From positions 1 to 47,696 of the forward strand of contig NZ_LUUK01000175.1 of NCBI RefSeq assembly GCF_001644025.1: DNA of 47,696 nucleotides. The letters are read 5' to 3'. Source of the stretch: Methylomonas koyamae (GTDB lineage: Bacteria > Pseudomonadota > Gammaproteobacteria > Methylococcales > Methylomonadaceae). Below the pieces are notes generated by a model. That model saw nothing but the letters and a program-made list of their open reading frames with translations, had not been told where the DNA came from and made no database searches. The number at the start of each line of letters is the position of its first letter. The first letter of the stretch is position 1. Both the position numbers and the translations under genes were made by a program. Of the stretch, positions 26,157 to 34,063 are shown in pieces.

Positions 26157-26747
26157 ATGCATCATCCATTGTTACCTAAAATGTTACAACGCCCGAGAGC
26201 CATGGGCTGGGCCTGGCTGCTCGTATTGCTCGTTGGCGCTTGCGACGATTCCGCTCGGCAACCTCCGAGCGCGCCGCCAACCGCATTCGTTCCGGTCGCG
26301 ACCCTGCAAGACATCATGACCTCGGTGATCGACCCGAACATCGATTTCGTTTGGAACTCGGTTTCGACGGTCAGCACCGCCAGCGGCACCGAGGAACGTC
26401 GGCCGCAAACCGACCAGGACTGGCTGGCCTTGCGCCAGCACGCATTGATAGTCGCCGAGGCGGCCAACTTGTTATTGGTCGAAAACCGGCCGGTTGCCGC
26501 CGCCAACGCCACGACCTCCAGCGGCGATGCCGAATTGACGCCGTCGGCGATTAAGACGCTGGTCGCCGAACATCGCGACGATTTCGTTACCCGCGGCCAC
26601 GAGTTCCAAGTTGCCGCGTTGGGTTTAATTCGCGCGATAGACGCCAAAAATGCCGACGCGCTGGAAAAAGCCGGCGGCGAAGTCGAACACGCTTGCGAAC
26701 AATGCCATAGCCAGTTTTGGTATCCGGGCGATAATCGGCCCAAGTAA
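26157..26747 (+). CDS. Lipoprotein cytochrome c'-like protein
   Basis: A 196-residue protein. LLVLLVGAC is a lipobox, so Cys29 should be acylated and the protein membrane-anchored on the periplasmic side. The helical body ends with one heme-attachment motif CEQCH (180-184) close to the C-terminus, the arrangement of cytochrome c' and c556. The usual extra C-terminal basic residues are few. It follows the DUF6644 pair by 68 bases in the same direction and gives the cluster a redox partner. Covalent heme makes a role in electron transfer or NO/ligand binding plausible. Confidence 0.8.
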   Translation: MHHPLLPKMLQRPRAMGWAWLLVLLVGACDDSARQPPSAPPTAFVPVATLQDIMTSVIDPNIDFVWNSVSTVSTASGTEERRPQTDQDWLALRQHALIVAEAANLLLVENRPVAAANATTSSGDAELTPSAIKTLVAEHRDDFVTRGHEFQVAALGLIRAIDAKNADALEKAGGEVEHACEQCHSQFWYPGDNRPK

Positions 26748-26820
26748 TCGAGACGGCCGCGCTATCGGTTGGCGCGATACCTGGCTCCAAAATTTACCTC
26801 GGCCGTGAAGGGAGCGGAAC

Positions 26821-26979
26821 ATGCTCATCTTGCTATCGATAAGCCTAATCAGCGCCGTCGCCGGTCATTATTTGGCGAAGGCTAGGGGATCCGGACATGT
26901 GGTGTTTTGGACGGCCCTGGGTTTGGGATTGGGGCCGTTGGCGATTCCGATTCTATGGCTGGTTGTTCGAAAACCGTAA
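26821..26979 (+). CDS. Small two-helix membrane protein (52 residues)
   Basis: Starts MLILLSISLISAVAGHYLAK, continues through RGSGHVVFWTALGLGLGP and ends IPILWLVVRKP. Two hydrophobic helices are separated by a short GSG turn with Lys/Arg flanks. The ATG has a good purine-rich site (gaaggga) upstream. It resembles small 'phospholipase_D-nuclease N-terminal-like' hydrophobic proteins that carry a conserved Gly-rich helix and PLAIP motif. It may be the last gene of the DUF6152/DUF6644 cluster. Confidence 0.55.
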   Translation: MLILLSISLISAVAGHYLAKARGSGHVVFWTALGLGLGPLAIPILWLVVRKP

Positions 26980-27157
26980 GCCGCTATAAAAAATCCAGGC
27001 ATCCGGAAATCGCCATTCGGTAGCCGAGCCAGGACACCGCTAATTGACGCTAGGGAATATGTTTATCTGATCTTATCGTTTAAAAGGCGAGTGGGTTTTC
27101 AGTATCCTTGCCGTTTGCGCCGGATTCAATAACCGCCGTAATTCGACCGATACCAGC

Positions 27158-27814
27158 ATGAGCCATCCCAGCGTCACACTACTTACCCGCACCCGCATTC
27201 CTACCGCATACGGCGAGTTTCAGCTGCACTATTACAGCAACAACCAAGACGATAAGGAGCATCTGGCCTTGGTGATTGGCGATCCGGCCGGGCGGGACGA
27301 CGTGTTGGTCCGCTTGCATTCGGAATGCTTTACCGGCGACGTGCTGGGTTCGCGGCGCTGCGACTGCGGCGAACAATTGGATCGATCGCTGCAATTGCTG
27401 GCGGAGCAGGGAACCGGCATCCTGCTGTACCTGCGCCAGGAAGGCCGCGGCATCGGCCTGCTGCAAAAATTGCGCGCTTACAATTTACAAGACCAGGGTT
27501 ACGATACCCTCGACGCCAATCTGTTGCTAGGCCATCGCGCCGACGAGCGCGATTACTCGTTGGCGGCGCGGATACTGGAAGACCTGGGCGTCCAATCGCT
27601 CCGGCTGATCACCAACAATCCGCTAAAAATCCAGGCGCTGCGCGCCGCCGGGCTGACCGTCAGCGGCCGCCAGCCGCTGCAAACGCCGGTACACCCGGAC
27701 AACGCCGGTTATTTACTGACCAAGGCGCGGCGCATGGATCATTTGCTGGAATTGGACTTGCCGGCCGACGCCAGCCTAATCCGGGCCGATCATGCCGCTG
27801 AATCAACGGATTGA
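27158..27814 (+). CDS. ribA: GTP cyclohydrolase II
   Basis: 218 residues, the full length of stand-alone RibA. It opens the imidazole ring of GTP, releasing formate and pyrophosphate, to give 2,5-diamino-6-ribosylamino-4(3H)-pyrimidinone 5'-phosphate. The zinc cysteines are in CFTGDVLGSRRCDCGEQ; the catalytic/nucleotide loop is YLRQEGRGIGL, followed by DTLDANLLLGHRADERDY and LITNNPLK. All key residues are present. It does not sit with riboflavin genes but with a RibD reductase domain, a dehydrogenase, a PTPS-like protein and a glycosyltransferase, which points to a dedicated pathway. No FMN riboswitch is visible upstream. A complete RibBA also exists in this window. Confidence 0.9.
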   Translation: MSHPSVTLLTRTRIPTAYGEFQLHYYSNNQDDKEHLALVIGDPAGRDDVLVRLHSECFTGDVLGSRRCDCGEQLDRSLQLLAEQGTGILLYLRQEGRGIGLLQKLRAYNLQDQGYDTLDANLLLGHRADERDYSLAARILEDLGVQSLRLITNNPLKIQALRAAGLTVSGRQPLQTPVHPDNAGYLLTKARRMDHLLELDLPADASLIRADHAAESTD

Positions 27815-28505
27815 GCGCTGGCTAGCGCTGCAAAGCGCGGTGACTAAGCCGGCCCAGCGGCCGTTCGTCACCTTGAGCTACGCGCAAAGCTGGGACGGCA
27901 GCATTACCACCCGCCGGGGCGAATCGCTGGGCTTGAGCGGCAGCGAATCCTTGCGCTTGACCCATCAGTTACGTAGTTTGCACGACGGCATCTTGGTCGG
28001 CATCGGCACCGTGTTGGCCGACGACCCGCAACTAACCGTGCGCGAATGGCGCGGCGCCAATCCGCAGCCCATCGTCTTGGACAGCCAATTACGCATGCCG
28101 CCCGCTGCCCGGTTGTGCCAACGCGCCGACAAAACCTGTTGGGTGTTGACCCGCCGCAGCGGCCCGCGGCCGTTTGCCGGAAACGCCGAAATCATCGCGA
28201 TGGAGCGCGACGACGACGGCCGGGTGGATTTGGCCGAAGCACTGCAGGTATTGTGGCAAAAAGGCATCCGCACGCTGATGGTCGAGGGCGGAAGCCGGAT
28301 TATCACCGCGTTCTTGCGGGCGCAATTGGCCGACGCGTTGGTGTTGACCGTCGCGCCGACCTTGGTCGGCGGCCTGAAAGGCGTCGGCGATCTGAATCCT
28401 TGCGTGGGTCGATTACCCCGTATCAAACCCTGGCACTCGCAAATGCTCGGCGACGACCTGGTGATGTGGGGCTCGTTGCAATATCGCGACGCGTTGGCCG
28501 GATGA
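27792..28505 (+). CDS. RibD C-terminal reductase-domain protein
   Basis: A 237-residue protein of the dihydrofolate-reductase-like RibD_C family. SYAQSWDGSITT, LSGSESLRLTHQLRSLHDGI, VGIGTVLADDPQLTVR and MVEGGSRIITAFL are the NADPH- and substrate-binding signatures. No deaminase domain precedes it, so it resembles the fungal/archaeal enzymes that reduce the ribosyl side chain directly on the GTP cyclohydrolase II product. It overlaps ribA by 23 bases and the next gene by four, implying stoichiometric expression. Together with RibA it could make a 2,5-diamino-6-ribitylamino-pyrimidinone phosphate for a non-flavin product. Confidence 0.85.
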   Translation: MPLNQRIERWLALQSAVTKPAQRPFVTLSYAQSWDGSITTRRGESLGLSGSESLRLTHQLRSLHDGILVGIGTVLADDPQLTVREWRGANPQPIVLDSQLRMPPAARLCQRADKTCWVLTRRSGPRPFAGNAEIIAMERDDDGRVDLAEALQVLWQKGIRTLMVEGGSRIITAFLRAQLADALVLTVAPTLVGGLKGVGDLNPCVGRLPRIKPWHSQMLGDDLVMWGSLQYRDALAG

Positions 28506-29542
28506 GCTTGCGCCAATTGTGGTTCGTCGCGCCCGGCGAAGTCCAAGTGCGGGAAACGCCATTGCCGGTTTTGGCCGCCGGGCAAGTGTTGGTCAAAGCC
28601 GAGTGTTCGGCGATCAGCGCCGGCAGCGAATTGTTGGTCTATCGCGGCCGGTTGCCTGGGGATTTGGCGCTGGACGCTACCCTGGCTTCGTTGCAACGTT
28701 CTACCGCTTATCCGTTGCCATACGGCTATGCCTGCGTCGGCCGCGTCGAGCGGATCGGCAATGGCGTTTCGCCGGACTGGCTGGATCGGCGGGTGTTTTC
28801 GTTTCAACCGCACGCTAGCCACTTCGTCGCCGAAACCTCGCAACTGTTGGCGATCCCGGACGACGTCTGCAGCGAGGCGGCGGTCTTTCTCGCCAACGCC
28901 GAAACCGCCGTTAACCTGATTCACGACGGCGCTCCGGCGCTGGGCGAGCGAGTCGCGGTGTGCGGCTTGGGCGTGGTCGGTCTACTGCTGACCGGGATTT
29001 TGGCGCAATTTCCGCTGGGCCTCCTGGTCGGTCTGGACGGCATTGCCGCCCGGCGCGCCAAGGCCTCGGCCTTGGGCATGCACGCCAGCTACGACCCATC
29101 GCGGGACGCCGATTGGCGGGCGCTGCGCGCCGATCTGAATTTGCCGGTCGATTTAAGCCGGCCCGCCGAATCCGGCGCCGATTTGATTTTCGAAGTCAGC
29201 GGCGCGCCGGCCGCGTTGAACGGTGCGCTTGAATTGGCCGGTTACGCCGGGCGCATCGTGGTCGGCAGTTGGTACGGCAGCCAACCGGCGCCGCTGCAAC
29301 TGGGCGGCGGCGCGCACCGCCACCGTTTGCGGATAATGACCAGCCAAGTCAGCACGATCACGCCGGAATTGAGCGGCCGCTGGGACAAGGCTCGCCGCTT
29401 CGAAACGGCCTGGACCGCGATTCGCCGTCTGCAACCGCAAGCCTGGATTAGCCATCGGATGCCGCTGGAGCAAGCCGCCACGCTGTACCGCAATCTCGAC
29501 CAAACGCCTGGCGGCGTGTTGCAGGCCGTGTTCCGCTACTGA
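28502..29542 (+). CDS. Medium-chain dehydrogenase/reductase of zinc-type ADH superfamily
   Basis: 346 residues from the ATG at 28502 (four-base overlap with the gene before). GroES-like N-terminal domain, then a Rossmann fold with VAVCGLGVVGLLLTGILA. The usual catalytic zinc motif C-G-x-C-G-T-D reads CSAISAGSELLVYRG, as in BchC-like and related MDR proteins, so catalytic zinc may be absent or differently bound. The structural-zinc cysteine loop is missing. Other pieces are YACVGRVERIG and ADLIFEVSGAPAALNGALEL. It would oxidise or reduce an alcohol/carbonyl, plausibly on the ribityl side chain made by its neighbours; that is inference from position. Confidence 0.8.
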   Translation: MSLRQLWFVAPGEVQVRETPLPVLAAGQVLVKAECSAISAGSELLVYRGRLPGDLALDATLASLQRSTAYPLPYGYACVGRVERIGNGVSPDWLDRRVFSFQPHASHFVAETSQLLAIPDDVCSEAAVFLANAETAVNLIHDGAPALGERVAVCGLGVVGLLLTGILAQFPLGLLVGLDGIAARRAKASALGMHASYDPSRDADWRALRADLNLPVDLSRPAESGADLIFEVSGAPAALNGALELAGYAGRIVVGSWYGSQPAPLQLGGGAHRHRLRIMTSQVSTITPELSGRWDKARRFETAWTAIRRLQPQAWISHRMPLEQAATLYRNLDQTPGGVLQAVFRY

Positions 29543-29622
29543 GCGCGGCACCGGAAAACCGTATTTGGTCCACTTGTCGCGTTTCGAACCTTGACCCTAA
29601 CCGCCTCATCGGAGAACCCATT

Positions 29623-30000
29623 ATGTACAGCGTAGCCGTCAGCCGCGACTTCATCGCCAACCACTATTTGATCGGCGGCGATTGGGGCAGCGAAAATCAA
29701 GCGCATGCCCATCATTACATCGCCGAAGTGCGGATCGACGGCGAGACCTTGGATCGCCACGGCTATCTGGTCGATATCGTCGCTATCGAAGCGGCCTTGG
29801 ACGCGGCGGTCGCCGACTTTCGCGACCGCCTGCTCAACGATTGCCCCGAGTTCGCCGGCCTGAATCCGAGCATCGAGCATTTCAGCCGAATCCTCTGCCA
29901 GCGCCTGTTCGCCGAAATCCAGCTACCCGGCAACGGCCGGCTACGCGTCAAGCTTTGGGAAAATCCGCAATGCTGGGCCGCTTTCAGCCGGACATTTTGA
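29623..30000 (+). CDS. 6-pyruvoyltetrahydropterin synthase/QueD-family protein lacking the catalytic cysteine
   Basis: 125 residues, ggag ribosome site upstream. Three zinc histidines are recognisable: His14 (DFIANHYL) and His28/His30 (QAHAHHY); GYLVDIVAIEAAL is the family's second signature and IEHFSRILC the third. The C-x3-H-G-H catalytic cysteine is replaced by Glu24, and the motif reads H-A-H. QueD and PTPS need that cysteine, so this protein is likely to carry out a different reaction, or lyase chemistry on another pterin or pyrimidine. It is 80 bases downstream of the dehydrogenase gene and eight bases upstream of the glycosyltransferase gene. Confidence 0.8.
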   Translation: MYSVAVSRDFIANHYLIGGDWGSENQAHAHHYIAEVRIDGETLDRHGYLVDIVAIEAALDAAVADFRDRLLNDCPEFAGLNPSIEHFSRILCQRLFAEIQLPGNGRLRVKLWENPQCWAAFSRTF

Positions 30001-30007
30001 GCGGACG

Positions 30008-31096
30008 ATGCGGATCGGCCTGCTGATTTACGGCGATATCCAAACCCTGAGCGGCGGCTATTTCTACAATCGGCAATTGCTGGATTATCTGCGCGGCCAA
30101 GGCGACAGCATCGAAATCGTCAGCTTGCCCTATCGCCGCTATGCCAGCCACTTGGCCGACAATGTCGCCGATGCACTGCTGAAACGCATCGCCGCTGCCG
30201 AATTGGACCTGTTAATCCAAGATGCCATGACCCATCCGTCGCTATTTTGGCTGAACCGGCGGCTGGCGCGGCGGCTGAATCTGCCGCTGATCGCGCTGGT
30301 GCATTTGCTGAGCGGCGTCGAAAACGCCGGCAAACCCTTGGCTTGGCTATACCGCGCGGTCGAGCGCCGCTATTTGCAATCGGTATCCGGCATCATCGCC
30401 AACAGCCGGACCACTTTGGCGCAAATCAGCCGAATGCTGGACGGCCGCTTGCCGCCGCATTGCATTGCGCCGCCGGCCGCCGACCATATCGCCACGGTTG
30501 CCGCCGATACCTTAACCGAACGCGCGCGACAAGCCGGGCCGTTGCGCATCCTGGCGGTCGGCAACGTCATCGAACGCAAGGGCCTGCAGGTGTTGGTGGA
30601 AGCCCTCGGCCGCTTGCCGCGCCACGATTACCGCGCCACGCTGGTCGGCCGCTTGGACATGGAACCGGCCTACGTGAACCAGCTGCGGCAAACCATCCGC
30701 CGCCATGCGTTGAACGACCGAATCGAACTGGCCGGCGCGGTGGTCGGCGCCGACTTGGCCGAGCTTTACCGAACGCATCAGTTGATGGTGCTGCCGTCGG
30801 CCTACGAAAGCTACGGCATCGTCTACGCCGAAGCCTTGCGCTTCGGCCTGCCGGCCGTTGCCACCACCGGCGGCGCGGCCCGGGAAATCATTCGCCCCGG
30901 CGAAACCGGCTTCCTGATCGCACCGGGGGACTCTGCCGAACTGGCCGCGCTGCTGCAAAACCTGCATCGCGACCGCGACCGGCTGACCAAGCTGAGCCAT
31001 AACGCCCTAACCGCCTCCGCCCAGCTACCGAGTTGGCACGAATGCGGCGCGACCGTCCGGCGGTTTTTGCGGGAATCCTTGGCGAGCAGGTTTTGA
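30008..31096 (+). CDS. GT4-family glycosyltransferase
   Basis: A 362-residue GT-B retaining glycosyltransferase. The N-terminal half has GDIQTLSGGYFYNRQLLDYL (acceptor/G-rich loop). The C-terminal donor domain has RILAVGNVIERKGLQVLVEA, LVGRLDMEP and the E-x7-E motif in ESYGIVYAE, followed by GLPAVATTGGAAREII. Eight bases separate it from the PTPS-like gene, so it is probably the last gene of the ribA cluster and could glycosylate the pathway product, as pterin glycosyltransferases do in cyanobacteria. Donor sugar unknown. Confidence 0.87.
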   Translation: MRIGLLIYGDIQTLSGGYFYNRQLLDYLRGQGDSIEIVSLPYRRYASHLADNVADALLKRIAAAELDLLIQDAMTHPSLFWLNRRLARRLNLPLIALVHLLSGVENAGKPLAWLYRAVERRYLQSVSGIIANSRTTLAQISRMLDGRLPPHCIAPPAADHIATVAADTLTERARQAGPLRILAVGNVIERKGLQVLVEALGRLPRHDYRATLVGRLDMEPAYVNQLRQTIRRHALNDRIELAGAVVGADLAELYRTHQLMVLPSAYESYGIVYAEALRFGLPAVATTGGAAREIIRPGETGFLIAPGDSAELAALLQNLHRDRDRLTKLSHNALTASAQLPSWHECGATVRRFLRESLASRF

Positions 31097-31442
31097 ACCA
31101 CGATCCGATTTGTCGATAGCGCCACCAAAATACGCCGGAGGTATGCCGGGATGATGAGAGCTTATGCTGTCAATGATCCGAAAAGTAGCCGTTTGAGTCA
31201 TGAAAAAAGAACCGTTCATCCTTCGACGGTGCTGTATCCGCGCGGCGGAAGTCGTCACGGCCAACGAGATTTTTCGTTCGCCCTGCACAATGCCGACGTA
31301 TGGATGACCCACGGCTTGTTCCAACATCAATTTTCGATGAGTGAAGAATCAAATGTCCAACCTTAATCCCTGCCTCCAAACGCTGCCTGCAACAAGCGAT
31401 TGCAGCGGTCGCCTAAAGCGCGCTAGACGCCGCCTAACTTAG
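31097..31442. other. Gene-free stretch
   Basis: A 71-codon frame (31151-31366) has no domain and no convincing coding bias. It contains no repeat, RNA gene or terminator that I can support. Confidence 0.5.
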
Positions 31443-32147
31443 ATGAATACCTGGCGCATCGCCGCGGCATTGACGCTGTTGGCCTCAATTGGCATTGCAA
31501 CTCACTATGCGAAGGAAGTATACGTGGCCCGCCGCGATACACCGGCCTTGGTCGGTCTGGCTTGGCAACGCTACGGGCACGGCATTGCACTGTCCGACTT
31601 ATCAAAAAACGAGAAATTGCTGCTGATTGCGGTGGAAGATCCCGCGTTTTATCGCCATCACGGCGTGGATCTCAATACGCCGGGCGCTGGAATGACGACA
31701 ATCACCCAAGCTTTAGTCAAATTGTTGTATTTTCCAGGCGGCTTTAATAAAGGGGTGGCCAAGATCCGTCAAACGCTCATCGCCCGTTACGCGTTAGATC
31801 CGCTGATTCCCAAAAACGAGCAACTGGAATTGCTGTTGAACGTCGCCTATCTCGGCAGTCAGGACGGGCAGGCTATTCGCGGCTTTGAGACTGCCGCCTC
31901 GGCGTATTTTAATAAGCCTTTCAAGGCGTTGTCGGAGACCGAATTTCAATCGCTGGTTGCGATGCTGGTCGCCCCCGACCGCTTAATCCCCGGAACCCCG
32001 GATCACGCGCAACGGATGCGTCGAATAGACGATTACTTAACCGGAAAATATCAACCAACCGGCGTGCTGGATGTCGAGTACGATGGAAATAATCAACAGA
32101 GCGTCGGACAACGGGGTTTGATGGCCTTTCTTCGATTGATTACCTAA
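31443..32147 (+). CDS. GT51 peptidoglycan transglycosylase-domain protein (MtgA-like)
   Basis: 234 residues: one N-terminal membrane helix (residues 5-21), then a GT51 lysozyme-like domain with LIAVEDPAFYRHHGVDL (catalytic Glu in the E-D-x-x-F-x-x-H-x-G motif), GAGMTTITQALVKLL (variant of G-A-S-T-I-T-Q-Q), KIRQTLIARYAL and LELLLNVAYLG. No transpeptidase domain. It should polymerise lipid II glycan chains or be a diverged relative; the Ala-Ser to Gly-Met change in the second motif is unusual. It stands alone. Confidence 0.85.
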   Translation: MNTWRIAAALTLLASIGIATHYAKEVYVARRDTPALVGLAWQRYGHGIALSDLSKNEKLLLIAVEDPAFYRHHGVDLNTPGAGMTTITQALVKLLYFPGGFNKGVAKIRQTLIARYALDPLIPKNEQLELLLNVAYLGSQDGQAIRGFETAASAYFNKPFKALSETEFQSLVAMLVAPDRLIPGTPDHAQRMRRIDDYLTGKYQPTGVLDVEYDGNNQQSVGQRGLMAFLRLIT

Positions 32148-32569
32148 CTGATCCGGATAATCAATAATCGGTCTAAATAGATTTGAAAGGACTGATCGCC
32201 AAAACTCCCGAGTCACAGGGCTTCCTCTCGCCACCATTCGTTTTTGCCGGCCTGAACTTCTCCGCTATCCGATCCTTCTTAAGATTTTCGGCAACCTGAC
32301 CGCTGTTAACCGCCCAAGCATTTTTTTACACCGTGGAGAAAGCGACTTTCCGCTCTTTAAGGCAAAAAGCCGCTCTCGTTCGGTAATCGGGTTCTGACAG
32401 CGGAACCCTTGACTAATATCCGTCAAAATCCTGGTAAACAGCTAGGACAATAGTTACTCATACAGCCGCGACAACATGAGCCGCGCGATTCAAAATCGAA
32501 TAACCATTTGACTATTGAAAACGTTAGTAATAAAACCGATTGCCGAGATTATTGATCTGATTTTTTAAT
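32148..32569. other. Gene-free stretch
   Basis: Lies between a plus-strand gene end and a minus-strand gene end (convergent). No clear hairpin terminator, coding sequence or repeat was recognised. Confidence 0.5.
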
Positions 32570-33043
32570 TTACAACGGACGTCCCAAGCGCTTTTCGACT
32601 TGTTTTCTTTCCCACTCCGCTCCAAAGAAAGGCAGTATATCGAATACTGAAGATGCGTGTATCAAAAGCCCGACACTCCAACCAAGCGCCGGCCAAATCA
32701 CCCAGAGATGGCGGGGCGTTTGCAGCAAATTGAGAATGGCTAAAGCGCCAATAATAACGATGTATTGAATTAAATGCGTGTAAAACCGTCTGAGTTTACG
32801 TACATGCTCGAAGGTAAGGATTTCGTCTTTACTAATATTCTGATTTAAAGCGCCACTCATATCAAACTCCGAATTTAACTGTGAAAAATCGATCTCAAAG
32901 ACCGCCGCCAGTGATTTCAGGGATTCCAAACTTGCCGTTTGTCCGCGTTCGATTCGTTGAATAGTGCGGACGCTGATGCCGCTCAATTCGGCTAATTGTT
33001 GTTGCGACCAGCCGTGTTGCAATCTCAGTTTTTGTATTAGCAT
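32570..33043 (-). CDS. XRE-family HTH protein with two-helix membrane domain
   Basis: 157 residues: an N-terminal XRE helix-turn-helix (LIQKLRLQHGWSQQQLAEL, then SGISVRTIQRIERGQ, residues 2-40) and a C-terminal 2TM domain with two hydrophobic segments (about 93-110 and 117-138) and a conserved W-E-R-K motif near the end (AEWERKQVEKRL). Members are membrane-bound transcriptional regulators. The ATG at 33043 follows AGGAG at good spacing, so I prefer it over the start seven codons upstream. Confidence 0.85.
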   Translation of the reverse strand: MLIQKLRLQHGWSQQQLAELSGISVRTIQRIERGQTASLESLKSLAAVFEIDFSQLNSEFDMSGALNQNISKDEILTFEHVRKLRRFYTHLIQYIVIIGALAILNLLQTPRHLWVIWPALGWSVGLLIHASSVFDILPFFGAEWERKQVEKRLGRPL

Positions 33044-33130
33044 TGGAAACTCCTGTTGTATCACTGGCCTGCAGTCTAGCGCTTAATTCGCGAGCGCCGT
33101 GACGCCATTTACCCGTCAACGACCCGACAT

Positions 33131-33640
33131 TTAACCGCCAAGTCCACGGCAGTTTTCGGCACGGAGAAAAAGCAAATACGATTTCTCCTTAATTTGTCTC
33201 AACCCCAATTCCTCAAAACCCAGTTTGACTAAAACGTTTAGGGATTTCGTATTTTCGGATTCGACATAGGCGAACAACTTAGGCCCTGCGAAGGCCGAAA
33301 TCACGGCTCGCGCGGCCTCGGTCGCGTAGCCGTGGCCGTGGCCGCGATAAGATGCAATCAATCGATAACCAAGCTCCAACTCCCGTTTGCCATCGAGCTC
33401 GAAGGGTTCAATTCCGCAATAACCGATAATTTGGTTGGTATCCTTTAGAATCAAGGCCTTTTTACCCAGTCCCGACTTGGAGTATTCCAGAATTTCTCTA
33501 TATCTAGCAACCGCACGGTCTGTTGCTAAAGCACCGGCCTCGGAATATGCCATGAAAACACTATCCTGAAGCATTGATACTAATACTTCGCAATCGGACT
33601 CTACAAAGTTTCGAATTTTTAGGCGTTCAGTAACAATCAT
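33131..33640 (-). CDS. GNAT-family N-acetyltransferase (RimJ/RimL-like)
   Basis: 169 residues. TERLKIRNFVESDCEVLVSM is the typical start of RimJ/RimL-type GNATs; the acetyl-CoA pyrophosphate loop is SYRGHGHGYATEAARAV, and YVESENTKSLNVLVKLGFEE is the C-terminal motif. The acceptor could be a protein N-terminus, an amino acid or a drug. The ATG at 33640 aligns with the family start better than one ten codons earlier. It is transcribed alone; its start faces the haloperoxidase promoter region. Confidence 0.88.
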   Translation of the reverse strand: MIVTERLKIRNFVESDCEVLVSMLQDSVFMAYSEAGALATDRAVARYREILEYSKSGLGKKALILKDTNQIIGYCGIEPFELDGKRELELGYRLIASYRGHGHGYATEAARAVISAFAGPKLFAYVESENTKSLNVLVKLGFEELGLRQIKEKSYLLFLRAENCRGLGG

Positions 33641-34063
33641 ATAAATGGTGCGACATTTTAACTTCAAAGTACATTTTATAAAGAGTTATTCTCGCGACCA
33701 ATCTACCATACTACATCCAGATAAAAAACCCTGGTTAATCCAGAATCCTTTAAAAGACTCGATTGAATAACCGCGCAAACCGATAAACCAAGAGAATTTT
33801 TCTCGCATTTATCCGGAAAGCTTGAAAATCAACAGCAATGGTTCAGAAACTGCGGTTTTTACAGCAATTTATACCTGCTAGTTAACAGTTTCCGTGGCTT
33901 TATAGATGGCATAAATTTTGTGAAATACCGTTCGAGACCAAAAGTCTCAAACTTTCCGAGCGGAACGGTTAACGAATATCTAACCGTTGCCATTTTTCCG
34001 TCGGAAGTCTGGTTGGACAACTTAAACATTTTGAATGCACTCTATTTTAAGGAGCAAAATCTC
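33641..34063. other. Divergent intergenic region before the haloperoxidase gene
   Basis: Holds promoters for the GNAT gene (minus) and haloperoxidase gene (plus). It is AT-rich. Apart from a sigma-54-like site at 33907-33922, I recognise no RNA gene or repeat. Confidence 0.5.
33907..33922 (+). promoter_or_regulatory. Possible sigma-54 promoter upstream of the haloperoxidase gene
   Basis: TGGCATAAATTTTGTG has the -24 TGGCA and a -12 TTGT with the correct 12-base GG-to-G spacing; the -12 C is T. It would start transcription about 130 bases before the ATG at 34064. Weak match, offered as a candidate only. Confidence 0.3.

Noticed and set aside
26980-27157. FMN riboswitch before ribA
   Set aside because: The conserved AGGG...GGTGAAAGTCCC core and stems are absent.
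31151-31366. 71-codon plus-strand frame after the glycosyltransferase gene
   Set aside because: No hydrophobic segment, domain or coding-like pattern; upstream signal weak.
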